Below are positions 18,787-26,562 of a DNA stretch of 47,113 nucleotides, piece after piece (the first letter of the stretch is position 1; each line of letters begins with the position of its first letter). A program made the translations under genes and the position numbers. Source of the stretch: Oscillospiraceae bacterium (GTDB lineage: Bacteria; Bacillota; Clostridia; Oscillospirales; SIG627). The DNA lies in contig SVQO01000019.1 of assembly GCA_015065325.1 (NCBI GenBank), positions 1-47,113 of the forward strand, in the 5' to 3' direction. The notes under the pieces are model-generated. The model worked only from the letters and a program-made list of their open reading frames with translations. It was not told the origin of the DNA and searched no databases.

Positions 18787-18809
18787 AAAAGGGGAGAATA
18801 ACCCCTTTT
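18787..18809 (-). promoter_or_regulatory. Hairpin in the leader of the 566-residue lipoprotein mRNA
   Basis: Perfect arms AAAAGGGG / CCCCTTTT, 7-base loop, lying between the promoter and the AGGAGG ribosome site (site begins a few bases downstream on the minus strand). It may be an mRNA-stabilising hairpin or weak attenuator. Confidence 0.45.
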
Positions 18810-18836
18810 ATATCAATCGAGTATAACTCTAGAGTA

Positions 18837-18865
18837 ATTATACTGCTTTTTACTCCATTTTGCAA
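18837..18865 (-). promoter_or_regulatory. Promoter of the 566-residue lipoprotein gene
   Basis: Minus strand TTGCAA, 17 bases, TATAAT; about 65 bases before the ATG at 18771. A palindrome ACTCTAGAGT lies just downstream of the -10. Confidence 0.7.
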
Positions 18866-18993
18866 GGAAAATCAAAAGTTTTTTTCTGTTTTCATCACTT
18901 TTAACAAAAGGCAGAGAGAAAAACCATCTTTTTTCACAAGAAAAATCCTTTGGTTTTCCAAAGGATTCTTCATTTTCCGTTTTTTTCTGTTTT

Positions 18994-20253
18994 TCAGACG
19001 TTTTCGGAGTCCGTTTCTTCCTCCTCAAAGAGCTTTGCGGCTGCCTCCGCCTCCGTTTCCGCAAGAGTGGGCTCCTCTTTTTTTCGGAAGGCGGCACAGA
19101 GACGCTCTCCGGCTTCCACCGCTTCCTCGGGAATGCCGAAGGCGGTCAGTCGGAAGTATCCTTCTCCGCCCAAGCCGAACAGTGAGCCCGGAGTGACCAC
19201 GCACCCAACCTCCTCCAGAAGCTTGTCAAAGCACTGCCAGGAATTCATTCCCTCGGGACACTGTGCCCAAAGATAGGGACTCGTTTCCGCGCCCACGTGA
19301 GGGATCCCTGCGCGGGTCAGTCCCGCAGACAGAGTCGCGGCAACCTTTTGGATCCGATAGATCAGCTTCTCCGTGCCCTCTGCCGCCTCGCGGGAAAGCA
19401 GGAGCTCCGCCGCCTTCTGCATCACGTAGCTGGGCGGTGTGGCGGTGGCAGGCTGTCTTGCGCAAAACAGATCGCGGATGCGGTGAGTCCCGCGGCTGAG
19501 GGTGGCGGGAATGATCACGTAGGCGATCTTCAGCTCCTTCACCCCGTAGCCCTTCTCGAAGGAAAAGATCTGGATGGCACAAGAGCGTGCCCCTTCGATC
19601 TCATAGACCGAACGGGGATAATCCTTTTCTCCCAAATAGGGAGAAAGGGAGGCGTCGTAAAAGAGGATACTGCCGTTTTCGTTGGCGTAATCCACCCATT
19701 TTTGCAGTTTCTCCCGGGTAATGGGTGCACCCGTTACGGGGCTGGGCGAGGTCAGATAGATCAGATCGCTGGGAGCGGAATCCGGCTCCGGAACGAAATC
19801 GTTTTCGGGTAAGGCACGGGCAAAGGTCACGTTTCTTCCCGCACACTGCTGCAGTTGAAGCAAATGGGATTCGCAGGGGGAAGGAAGGACCACCGTATTG
19901 TCTGCGGCAAACAGATGGGACAGACAGGCATGGGCGCTTTCCAGACCGCTGGTAATAAAGATCTCGCTTTCCGATACCTTCACTCCGCGGACGTTCAGAT
20001 CCTCGGCAATAGCCTTTTTCAAGCTTTCATACCCCGACCAGGGGCTTGAAAGACGTACGCCGAAGGGCGCCGCAGTCTCCTCCACCGCTCGGAGCATCCC
20101 CTCGGTCACCACGGGGGGCAAGGGCATATTCATCAGGCTCTGGTCCAGGCGCAAAAGGGTTGCGGAAGGATGCTCGGCAAGAAAGCTTTCCAGCCGTTTT
20201 TTTACGGATACACCGCTTTCCGACAGGATGCTTACGTTCTCGTTGAGAAGCAT
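18994..20253 (-). CDS. DapL-like class I aminotransferase with altered active site
   Basis: 419 residues. Overall it aligns with LL-diaminopimelate aminotransferase: KWVDYANENGSILFYDA (about 184-201), YEIEGARSCAIQ, a SFEKG segment with the PLP lysine at Lys234, and YFRLTAFG near the end. Several cofactor residues usual in DapL are changed: the SDGAK phosphate loop reads TSGLE (101-105), SPNNPTG reads SPSPVTG (169-175, the PLP-contacting Asn lost), DAxY reads DASL (Tyr lost at 203), and the Arg after the Lys motif is Lys242. Asp200 and Lys234 remain. It may bind PLP weakly, act on another substrate or be regulatory. Last gene of the two-component run. GGAG eight bases before the ATG supports the start. 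Confidence 0.75.
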   Translation of the reverse strand: MLLNENVSILSESGVSVKKRLESFLAEHPSATLLRLDQSLMNMPLPPVVTEGMLRAVEETAAPFGVRLSSPWSGYESLKKAIAEDLNVRGVKVSESEIFITSGLESAHACLSHLFAADNTVVLPSPCESHLLQLQQCAGRNVTFARALPENDFVPEPDSAPSDLIYLTSPSPVTGAPITREKLQKWVDYANENGSILFYDASLSPYLGEKDYPRSVYEIEGARSCAIQIFSFEKGYGVKELKIAYVIIPATLSRGTHRIRDLFCARQPATATPPSYVMQKAAELLLSREAAEGTEKLIYRIQKVAATLSAGLTRAGIPHVGAETSPYLWAQCPEGMNSWQCFDKLLEEVGCVVTPGSLFGLGGEGYFRLTAFGIPEEAVEAGERLCAAFRKKEEPTLAETEAEAAAKLFEEEETDSENV

Positions 20254-20278
20254 ATGCGTTTCTCCTTTTTGAAAAAGC

Positions 20279-21157
20279 TTAGAATTCGTTGATCATCGTA
20301 TAAACGATGTTAATGGGGATCACGGGGGCAAGGGTATCGTACAGAAGAGGAATCGTGCCGGACAGAAATCCAACCGCGGCACCCGTATCGTCCACCACCA
20401 CTGCACCGTGCAGGGTGGGATTCACGTCGATATCCAGATAGATCACGTTGGAATAGATCTCCTCCTTGCCGAAGACGTAGCCGGGGCCAACCGTTCCCAC
20501 CATTCCCTCCGCTACGGTTCCGTAAAAGCTCTTTGCCTTACGGGCGGAGACGGCACGCAGGGTCTCGCCCCGCTTCACAAAGAAAGAATTTTCCACGGAA
20601 ATGGGAATGTATTGATATTCCATCGGCAAAAGCAGAAGCGCAACACCCGACTGCTCGTCCGTTCCCTTGATCTCCGCCGAAGCGGAAATGCCGTCGAAGG
20701 TAAAGGCGGTAACGTTCTTTGCGGGGCTTTCCCCTTCCAGCACGGTAGAGGAGCAGACTGCGTGGCCGTAATCGTCCACGATAAAGCCCGTGCCGTAACG
20801 GAACGAGCCGTCCTCTGCCTCCACCTCCACGGTGATCAAAGACTGCTCCACCTGACCAAGGATCATATTCATATCGCGGGAAGTCTCGGAAAGCTCCGAT
20901 TGGGTGGGAACCTTAATGGAGCCGGAGCCGCCTTTTTTTGCTTCGGGAACGAAGTCTCCACGGATCAGAGAGATCACGCCGAGACAGGAGAATACCACCA
21001 GGACCAGGAGCAAAACGATCTGCAGGATCAAAAGAGCGGGATTTTTCTTTTCCCTGTTTTTTTCATATTCGTGACGGGTGGAATACCCGCCGAAGCCGGG
21101 AACTCGTCCCTGCTCCTCGGGTAGATTTTCTTCGGCTTTTTTAGAATGCTTTAACAT
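20279..21157 (-). CDS. Membrane-anchored HtrA-like protein lacking the catalytic triad
   Basis: 292 residues from the ATG at 21157 (AAAGG nine bases upstream; a TTG nine bases earlier lacks a site). A cytoplasmic, charged N-terminus is followed by one helix (about 41-65) and an extracellular domain with the trypsin-like fold of HtrA/DegP: GTGFIVDDYGHAV, GTDEQSGVALLLL and DVNPTLHGAVVVDDTGAAVG. At the three catalytic positions it has Thr138 for His, Gly171 for Asp and His250 for Ser, so it cannot be a serine protease. No PDZ domain. It is 22 bases after the histidine kinase gene, so it may sense or present peptides for that system. That role is inference. Confidence 0.78.
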   Translation of the reverse strand: MLKHSKKAEENLPEEQGRVPGFGGYSTRHEYEKNREKKNPALLILQIVLLLVLVVFSCLGVISLIRGDFVPEAKKGGSGSIKVPTQSELSETSRDMNMILGQVEQSLITVEVEAEDGSFRYGTGFIVDDYGHAVCSSTVLEGESPAKNVTAFTFDGISASAEIKGTDEQSGVALLLLPMEYQYIPISVENSFFVKRGETLRAVSARKAKSFYGTVAEGMVGTVGPGYVFGKEEIYSNVIYLDIDVNPTLHGAVVVDDTGAAVGFLSGTIPLLYDTLAPVIPINIVYTMINEF

Positions 21158-21179
21158 ATTGCACAACCTTTATTTTTGA

Positions 21180-22667
21180 TTAGTCTTTCCCCTCGACGGC
21201 GGGTGCGGAAACCGATTCCCTTCCGTCGGTCAGAGGCAGGCTGAAGTGGAAGGAGGTAAATTCCCCCACCTTGCTCTCCACCCAGATCTCCTCGCCGTGG
21301 GCGGCGGTAATGGTCTTGGCAATGAATAGCCCCAGTCCCATTCCTCCCTTATCCAGACCGCGGCTGCGATCGGATTTGTAGAAACGGTCGAACAGATGGC
21401 GAAGCTCCTCCTCGGGAATGCCTTCACCGCTGTTTTTCACCTCAAACAGTGCCTTTTGCTTTTGCAGGGTGATCCCCAGAGAAAGGCTTCCCCTTTGCGG
21501 AGTAAATTTAATGGCGTTGTCGATCAGATTGTAGATCACCTGCTGGATGGCGTCCTGATCCGCCAAAACCGTAATGGAATCGCGGTCACAGTTAAACTCC
21601 ACCTCCAGCTCCTTATTTTCCAGTCTGGTCTCAAAGGAGAGCAGGGTGATCCTTGCCAGCTCGCAAATATCCATCGGTGCAAAATTATACTTTCGCTTTC
21701 CCGCGGTCATACGGCTGGTTTCCAGAAGAGTCTGAACCAAACGGGAAAGACGGGCGACCTCGTCCAGAATGATCTTATAGTAGTGTCCCTGCTTTTCAGG
21801 CGGGATCGCCCCGCTCTCCATATTCTGAATGAACCCGCCGATGGTGGTCAAGGGCGTTCTCAGATCGTGGGACACGTTGGATACAAAGGTCTGACGAAGG
21901 GTCTCGTTTTCCTCCACGTGCTGTGCCATTTCGTTGAAGGCACGGAGCAGGGGCGTCATCTCGCCACCCTCCTCCTCGGGCAAGCGCCTGGAAAAATCTC
22001 CCTTGGCAAAGCCCTCCGCCGCTTCACTGAGCAGCTGCAAGGGACGAACCAGCTCGCGGCTCATAAAGTGGAAGGAAAGCAGGACCATCAAAAGGGTCAG
22101 CCCCCCCGCCACCAGAAAGCTTTTCAAAAGACCGGACAAATACCGATCGGACTGCCCCGACTGCAAAAAGAAGATCGAGCCCACCAGCTGCGTGTGACCG
22201 TCCTCAAATTCCTTTTCCAGAAGCAAAACACGACAAAGCTTTTGCTCGGATAAAAGACCGCTCAGATCCGTTTGGAAATTCTTCGCTTCCTTTGCTTTGA
22301 CCTTACAATCGGCAAAAACCTCGGCGGGAAGCACCTGCTCCCCCAGCTTCTCGTTGACCTCGATCTCGATCTTTCCGCGGGCGTTGGTGATGAAGAAGGA
22401 ATCTCCTTGGTCCATCTGCGCCGACAAAGCACCTACCAAAAGGTCACTACGCTCCTCCAGCAGGTAGTCGAAGCCCTCCGAGCTCAGCTCCATCATAGCG
22501 TCCACGGACTGCTTTGCGCTTTGCGCCGCCGTGGTCAGACGGGACTCCCGCTCCGCGGAAAAGTATTCCATGGTGTAAAGGGAAATGAATCCCATCAGAA
22601 ATACAAAGCCCAACACGCAGGTCAGCAAAAGATAGGCAAAATATTTGGAAAACAAATGTTTTTTCAT
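21180..22667 (-). CDS. Sensor histidine kinase
   Basis: 495 residues. First membrane helix about 9-31, an extracellular sensor domain of ~150 residues, second helix about 185-205, HAMP linker (RPLQLLSEAAEGFAKGDF), HisKA with FVSNVSHDLRTPLTTI (phospho-His about residue 275), and HATPase with NLIDNAIKFT (N box), GEGIPEE (G1), FDRFYKSDRSR (F box) and GGMGLGLFIAKTI (G2). Intact WalK/PhoR-like architecture without PAS. Partner of the response regulator upstream; a terminator hairpin sits between them. It is followed closely by the HtrA-like and DapL-like genes. Confidence 0.93.
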   Translation of the reverse strand: MKKHLFSKYFAYLLLTCVLGFVFLMGFISLYTMEYFSAERESRLTTAAQSAKQSVDAMMELSSEGFDYLLEERSDLLVGALSAQMDQGDSFFITNARGKIEIEVNEKLGEQVLPAEVFADCKVKAKEAKNFQTDLSGLLSEQKLCRVLLLEKEFEDGHTQLVGSIFFLQSGQSDRYLSGLLKSFLVAGGLTLLMVLLSFHFMSRELVRPLQLLSEAAEGFAKGDFSRRLPEEEGGEMTPLLRAFNEMAQHVEENETLRQTFVSNVSHDLRTPLTTIGGFIQNMESGAIPPEKQGHYYKIILDEVARLSRLVQTLLETSRMTAGKRKYNFAPMDICELARITLLSFETRLENKELEVEFNCDRDSITVLADQDAIQQVIYNLIDNAIKFTPQRGSLSLGITLQKQKALFEVKNSGEGIPEEELRHLFDRFYKSDRSRGLDKGGMGLGLFIAKTITAAHGEEIWVESKVGEFTSFHFSLPLTDGRESVSAPAVEGKD

Positions 22668-22703
22668 AACGTCCTCTGTGCAAGATCATTCTTCTCACAA
22701 CAG

Positions 22704-22732
22704 AAAAAGCCCCGCGGAAGCGGGACTTTTTT
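22704..22732 (-). terminator. Terminator hairpin between response regulator and kinase genes
   Basis: Minus strand GTCCCGC / GCGGGGC, 4-base loop, flanked by A and T runs. It sits just beyond the regulator stop and upstream of the kinase, so it should reduce expression of the three downstream genes relative to the regulator. Confidence 0.75.
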
Positions 22733-22734
22733 CA

Positions 22735-23421
22735 TCAAAGAAGCTCGAATTTGTATCCTACGCCCCATACAGTTTTCAGAATCCATTTGTCGCTGACGCC
22801 CTCCAGCTTTTCTCTCAGGCGCTTTACGTGGACGTCAACCGTTCTGGAGTCACCCAGATAATCAAAGCCCCACACCTTATCCAAAAGCTGGTCGCGGGTG
22901 AACACGCGATTGTAGTTGGCGGTCAGGAAGTAGAGAAGCTCCAATTCCTTGGGGGGGACGTCCACGGGGACGCCGCGAAGCTTCAGCTCGTACTTCTGCT
23001 TGGAGATCTCCAGATTGTCAAACTTGATCACCTCGTCCGTGTTGAAGTTGTCACGGGAGTGATAGCGGCGGAGCACTGCCTTGATTCTGGCGGCAACCTC
23101 CTTGTTGTCAAAGGGCTTCACGATATAGTCGTCTGCGCCCAGCTCCAGACCCAGCACCTTGTCGAACACCTCGCCCTTGGCGGAAAGCATAATGATCGGC
23201 TTCGCGCTCTGCTCACGGATCTCACGGCAAACCTGCCAGCCGTCCTTCCCGGGCATCATAATATCCAGCAAAACCAGGTCGGGCTCAAAGATCTTGAAAA
23301 CGTCAACCGCTTCCACACCGTCTCCGGCGGTCTTGACCTCGAAGCCTTCTTTTTCCAAATAAAGCTTTAAAACTTCGCCAATATTCAGATCGTCATCTAC
23401 AACAAGAATTTTGTTTGCCAT
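22735..23421 (-). CDS. OmpR/PhoB-family response regulator
   Basis: 228 residues from the ATG at 23421, which gives the standard start MANKILVVDDD. Upstream in-frame ATGs at 23433 and 23442 add only 4-7 residues and have no better ribosome site. Receiver domain with acidic pair DDD, phospho-Asp in LVLLDIMMPG, Thr/Ser in IIMLSAKG and Lys in VKPFDNKE. C-terminal winged helix: KELELLYFLTANYNRVFTRDQLL, DYLGDSRTVDVHVKRLREKL and WGVGYKFEL. It controls transcription for the adjacent histidine kinase. Targets are unknown; I saw no clear direct repeats upstream. Confidence 0.93.
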   Translation of the reverse strand: MANKILVVDDDLNIGEVLKLYLEKEGFEVKTAGDGVEAVDVFKIFEPDLVLLDIMMPGKDGWQVCREIREQSAKPIIMLSAKGEVFDKVLGLELGADDYIVKPFDNKEVAARIKAVLRRYHSRDNFNTDEVIKFDNLEISKQKYELKLRGVPVDVPPKELELLYFLTANYNRVFTRDQLLDKVWGFDYLGDSRTVDVHVKRLREKLEGVSDKWILKTVWGVGYKFELL

Positions 23422-23579
23422 GGCAGAATTCATCCCTTTCATTCTCTTTGCTCTGCATTTTGGAGCATCTGTAAGGGTATTGTATCATCTTTTTCACAAA
23501 AAATCAATAGAAAGTTTTGCTCCCCTCCACATTTCCGACAAAAACACCTCTTTTTTTCAGTATTCTCTTTTTCCTTTCC

Positions 23580-23608
23580 TTGACAAAGCGACGGTCGGAT
23601 GGTACATT
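23580..23608 (+). promoter_or_regulatory. Promoter of the gene at 23637
   Basis: TTGACA, 17 bases, TACATT, followed by AAGGAGG at about 23625 and ATG at 23637. Confidence 0.75.
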
Positions 23609-23636
23609 AAAAGCAGAAAAAAACAAGGAGGCTCTT

Positions 23637-24758
23637 ATGTTTCAGGTTCCAAGTCCTTTGCAACGACCCGATTACACCTTCGATCACACCCCCACCGTGG
23701 AGGAAATGCGTGCCCGAGCCGTTCAGGCAATTCAGGATTTTTTAAATGTTCAGTGGCGTTCCCATCAAAAGATCGCCCACAACAAGGTGGGCGCGGTCAG
23801 CAGAAAGAGATTTATCTACGAGGCGGAAAACCTTTACGCGGGCATCCCCTATACCGATGCGGGAATGGGGCTGTTTCAGTTTTTTGAATATTACGACGAG
23901 GAAACCGGCAGACTGAAATTCTACGGAGACGGAGCGGAATTCAACCATAGTCTGGGCGGTACCTGCGCCTGCGGCGTCTGCTGGTCCCTTGCCACGGCCT
24001 GCTCCTCGGTCAGCGGCCGCTTTATCAATTTCTATATGACCCCCAAAAACGGCTATTATCCCGTCGGAGATTTTACCGTTCCCGAGGATCTGGACGATTA
24101 CCGCAACCATCACACCTCGAAGATCATCGCCGAGTTCGGAGAAGAAACCATTCTGGAGGCCTATACCAAGACCCACCCGGGAGACGCACTCTGTTCCTCC
24201 GATCGGGATCACACCATGATGATCATTGAGGAGCCCGAGGTAGTCCGCGACGAAAAAGGACACATCATCCCCGAGGAAAGTGCCTTGATCATCGCCGACC
24301 AAAGAGGCGGCAACGGAGTCGGCTTTTACGATGAACGCGTGGAGGACGATCTGCTCCATCACAGCGGCAGGACCCGCTTCCGCTATCCCTTCCACAATCT
24401 TCTGAAGGACTGCTACATCCCCGTTTCCCCCGCGGAATTCCAAGGGAAAAAGCCCTACGAGCGGGCCAAGATCACCCTGACCGCGGCACCCGAGAACCGC
24501 GAGACCCTTGCGCAGACCGAGATCCTCTCCAATTATCCCATGGCGATCGTCAAACTGATTTTGGAAAAGGAAAACGGAAGCCGCGTTCTTTTGGATCGCT
24601 ACTGCTTCAACCGAAACGATCCCCATTCCGGGCTTGCCCGCCGCTTCCCTCTCCTGCGGATGCAGGACGCCATCCTTTCCGCCGACGGCAAAGCGATCCT
24701 TTTGGAGGTCACCGCCTCCAACGGCGAGATCCTCCGCCCCGCAAAAATTGAATTGTAA
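23637..24758 (+). CDS. Uncharacterised protein, possibly papain-like (NlpC/transglutaminase-type) fold
   Basis: 373 residues; the start at 23637 follows AAGGAGGCTCTT. No signal peptide or helix. The notable segment is HSLGGTCACGVCWSLATACS (about residues 102-121), where a Cys leads a helix as in papain-like hydrolases. Downstream are SSDRDHTMMIIEEPE (candidate His) and ALIIADQRGG (candidate Asp), in the Cys-His-Asp order of that fold. No family name can be given with certainty. A cytoplasmic cysteine amidase or peptidase is one guess. Single gene with a strong promoter and a following hairpin. Confidence 0.65.
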   Translation: MFQVPSPLQRPDYTFDHTPTVEEMRARAVQAIQDFLNVQWRSHQKIAHNKVGAVSRKRFIYEAENLYAGIPYTDAGMGLFQFFEYYDEETGRLKFYGDGAEFNHSLGGTCACGVCWSLATACSSVSGRFINFYMTPKNGYYPVGDFTVPEDLDDYRNHHTSKIIAEFGEETILEAYTKTHPGDALCSSDRDHTMMIIEEPEVVRDEKGHIIPEESALIIADQRGGNGVGFYDERVEDDLLHHSGRTRFRYPFHNLLKDCYIPVSPAEFQGKKPYERAKITLTAAPENRETLAQTEILSNYPMAIVKLILEKENGSRVLLDRYCFNRNDPHSGLARRFPLLRMQDAILSADGKAILLEVTASNGEILRPAKIEL

Positions 24759-24773
24759 TTCGTTTTTTCGTTC

Positions 24774-24797
24774 GTTCCTTTTTTGAAAAAAAGGAAC
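24774..24797 (+). terminator. Hairpin after the gene at 23637
   Basis: GTTCCTTTTTT / AAAAAAGGAAC with a 2-base loop; AT-rich and without a T run beyond it, so a weak terminator at best. Confidence 0.4.
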
Positions 24798-24835
24798 CGA
24801 AAAAACTTCCCTCAAAAAGGTTATAAGAAAGAAGC

Positions 24836-24864
24836 AAGGTCGATGCTGACACGCATCGACCTTT
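24836..24864. terminator. Bidirectional terminator, member of a repeated pair
   Basis: AAGGTCGATGC / GCATCGACCTT with loop TGACAC. An almost identical copy is at 25720-25749, each lying past the stop of a minus-strand secreted-protein gene. Confidence 0.8.
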
Positions 24865-24868
24865 GTTT

Positions 24869-25318
24869 TTAAGCGATTCCCGCTTCCAAAAGCTTTTTGT
24901 TGACTCTCGTTTGTACCTCGGTGTAATAAGCAAGATCTTCGCTGCTTAACTCCTTGTCGCCCCAAGCTTCAAAATCAGCAACGACTTTTGCGTACTTCTG
25001 CATAACCTCGCCGGATTGTCCGATCAATGCGGGATCCGTAGGATTTTCAGAGAATTTTTTCATATACGCAATATATTCGTCCATATACTTCTCATAGTCG
25101 TCCATCGCCGTTCTGAAATCAGCGTTCTGAGTCGCAGCGGCGCTTCCGGCAGCCCCCCCTTCCGTGGCATTATTCTCCGCTTTTTCCGCAAGCTCAGTTG
25201 CTTCGAAAAGGGTTTCCGCATCTTCATCTTCGGCGGGATCGGAATTCTGAGAATTCATAAAGGTAACAAAAGCGACGATACACAAAGCTACTAATGCAAG
25301 TCCAATCAATTTTTTCAT
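24869..25318 (-). CDS. Small secreted or membrane-anchored helical protein (DUF6591-like)
   Basis: 149 residues. N-terminal hydrophobic segment (LIGLALVALCIVAFVTF) acts as signal or anchor, with no lipobox Cys in the usual place. An acidic/Ala-rich linker to about residue 70 is followed by a helical domain with FRTAMDDYEKYMDEYIAYM, resembling the DUF6591 proteins common in Clostridia; the family call is from memory of the pattern. Function unknown. Divergent from an XRE regulator, with two dyads in the shared 102-base gap, so probably controlled by it. Confidence 0.7.
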   Translation of the reverse strand: MKKLIGLALVALCIVAFVTFMNSQNSDPAEDEDAETLFEATELAEKAENNATEGGAAGSAAATQNADFRTAMDDYEKYMDEYIAYMKKFSENPTDPALIGQSGEVMQKYAKVVADFEAWGDKELSSEDLAYYTEVQTRVNKKLLEAGIA

Positions 25319-25332
25319 TTTCTTCTCCTTTT

Positions 25333-25351
25333 TGACATTCTGTGAATGTCA
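25333..25351. promoter_or_regulatory. Operator-like dyad downstream of the secreted-protein promoter
   Basis: Perfect 8-base arms TGACATTC / GAATGTCA with 3-base centre, between the -10 and the ribosome site of the minus-strand gene. Half-site TGACA/TGTCA recurs in the dyad at 25385. Confidence 0.5.
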
Positions 25352-25362
25352 TTTTTTCTTAC

Positions 25363-25391
25363 ATTATAGCATATCATAAGCATATTGACAA
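25363..25391 (-). promoter_or_regulatory. Promoter of the small secreted-protein gene
   Basis: Minus strand TTGTCA, 17 bases, TATAAT. Confidence 0.7.
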
Positions 25392-25405
25392 GCACTAAAT
25401 GTCAA
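25385..25405. promoter_or_regulatory. Second operator-like dyad, overlapping the -35
   Basis: TTGACA, 9 bases, TGTCAA; overlaps the -35 of the minus-strand promoter and lies 16 bases before the regulator start, a position suited to autoregulation and repression of the divergent gene. Confidence 0.45.
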
Positions 25406-25420
25406 ATTTGGAGAAAAAAT

Positions 25421-25672
25421 ATGTTTATCAACAAAACCACCGACGGAAAAAACAACCTTTGCGGGGAGAAGATCGCCCAACTTCGCAAGCAAATGAAGCT
25501 GTCCCAACGCGCTTTGGCAGACCGTCTCCAGCTCATCGGACTGGATCTGGACAAAAACGCCATTCAGCGAATCGAGTGCGGGAAGCGCTTCGTAACGGAT
25601 ATTGAGATCTGCGCCTTTCTGAAAATTTTTTCCGTCACCTTTGAAGAACTGATCTCCCTCGAACCGTTTTAA
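25421..25672 (+). CDS. XRE-family helix-turn-helix regulator
   Basis: 83 residues from the ATG at 25421 (GGAG six bases before). A TTG start 36 bases upstream would add 12 residues, overlaps the operator-like dyad and is less likely. One Cro/C1 HTH domain: GEKIAQLRKQMKLSQRALADRL, then DKNAIQRIECGKRFVTDIEI and a helical end, FSVTFEELISL. No sensor or peptidase domain. A small DNA-binding repressor or activator, probably of its own gene and the divergent secreted protein. Confidence 0.88.
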   Translation: MFINKTTDGKNNLCGEKIAQLRKQMKLSQRALADRLQLIGLDLDKNAIQRIECGKRFVTDIEICAFLKIFSVTFEELISLEPF

Positions 25673-25686
25673 GTTTTTAGAGGTTT

Positions 25687-25710
25687 GGAACCTTTTTTCA
25701 AAAAGGTTCC
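25687..25710 (+). terminator. Terminator-like palindrome after the XRE gene
   Basis: GGAACCTTTTT / AAAAAGGTTCC with 2-base loop; related in sequence to the hairpin at 24774-24797. Confidence 0.5.
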
Positions 25711-25719
25711 AAAAAAAGC

Positions 25720-25749
25720 AAGGTCGATGCTGACGCGCATCGACCTTTT
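25720..25749. terminator. Bidirectional terminator, second member of the pair
   Basis: AAGGTCGATGC / GCATCGACCTT with loop TGACGC and a T run; copy of the one at 24836. Confidence 0.8.
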
Positions 25750-25752
25750 GTT

Positions 25753-26550
25753 TTACCGATTCAAAATATCCTTCACTTCTTCTTTTGCGTTTTCCACCTG
25801 TTCCTTATCGATCTTGATGTTCACGTCAAGGTCAAACTCACCTAAGAAGATCGTAATGCAAACGCGAGCACCGACAGCACCGGAGTCTGCGATGAAGCCG
25901 TCGTGAAATTTACCGTCCTTATCGTAGCCCGCAGCCCACTGAATGCCGTCTTCCTTCACACCTGCTTCTCTTACGTAGTAGGCATTCGAAATAGCACCCT
26001 CTGCCTTTGCCGCCTTTGTAGCGTTAGTAGCGAGATACCGGGCACGGTTGCCGGCGGCAAGGTACTTTTCGAGTTCTGCCTTGGAGGGAGCGTAAACGTG
26101 CGCTTGAACAGTATCTTTGCCGGTCTTAACCTCGACCTTCATGATCTTTTCGACCAAGGACTGGTCATTGGAAGTTACCAACTGATTGAAGAAATCCGTC
26201 TCGCACCAATCGTGCAGATTGGACCGAGAATAAAGGGTGTTGCCGCTGATCTTATTCCAACCGTCCGGACAACCAACGATCTCCTTGGAAAGCAGGGTTG
26301 CGTAAGCTTTTCCGTCGATCTGCTCGACCTTCAATACGATCCATTCGAGATTCTCGGGACCGTTGGAATAATTGCCGTCACTTTCAGCCTTGCCAAAGGT
26401 GATTACCGTTCCTTCCTCAAACCCCGCAACGGAGACCGCCTTTTCAACCACGGCATCCTTTACCTTGTCCACGGTTTCCTTATTCAACGTACAGGAAGAA
26501 AGAAGCACTACGCTCAAACAAAGTGCAAACGCAGAAACCAGTCTTTTCAT
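25753..26550 (-). CDS. DUF6273 lipoprotein
   Basis: 265 residues. Lipobox VVLLSSCT (Cys about residue 20). The DUF6273 domain follows: GTVITFGKAE, NLEWIVLKVEQIDGKAYATLLS, a WCETDFFNQL segment after YSRSNLHD (the usual S.lR.WLN position), and the late YYVREAGV...GARVCITI. The family is secreted and common in Clostridia; its function is not established. Last gene of a run that starts with the exonuclease at 29508, 12 bases after the previous stop, with AAAGGAG before the ATG. Confidence 0.8.
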   Translation of the reverse strand: MKRLVSAFALCLSVVLLSSCTLNKETVDKVKDAVVEKAVSVAGFEEGTVITFGKAESDGNYSNGPENLEWIVLKVEQIDGKAYATLLSKEIVGCPDGWNKISGNTLYSRSNLHDWCETDFFNQLVTSNDQSLVEKIMKVEVKTGKDTVQAHVYAPSKAELEKYLAAGNRARYLATNATKAAKAEGAISNAYYVREAGVKEDGIQWAAGYDKDGKFHDGFIADSGAVGARVCITIFLGEFDLDVNIKIDKEQVENAKEEVKDILNR

Positions 26551-26562
26551 CTCAAAACTCCT

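Noticed and set aside
16912-18801. 629-residue plus-strand open frame opposite the large lipoprotein
   Set aside because: The minus strand has lipobox, promoter and terminator; the plus frame has none of these.
18781-18870. Riboswitch in the leader of the 566-residue lipoprotein gene
   Set aside because: The leader is only about 60 bases with one simple hairpin; no known aptamer motif is visible.
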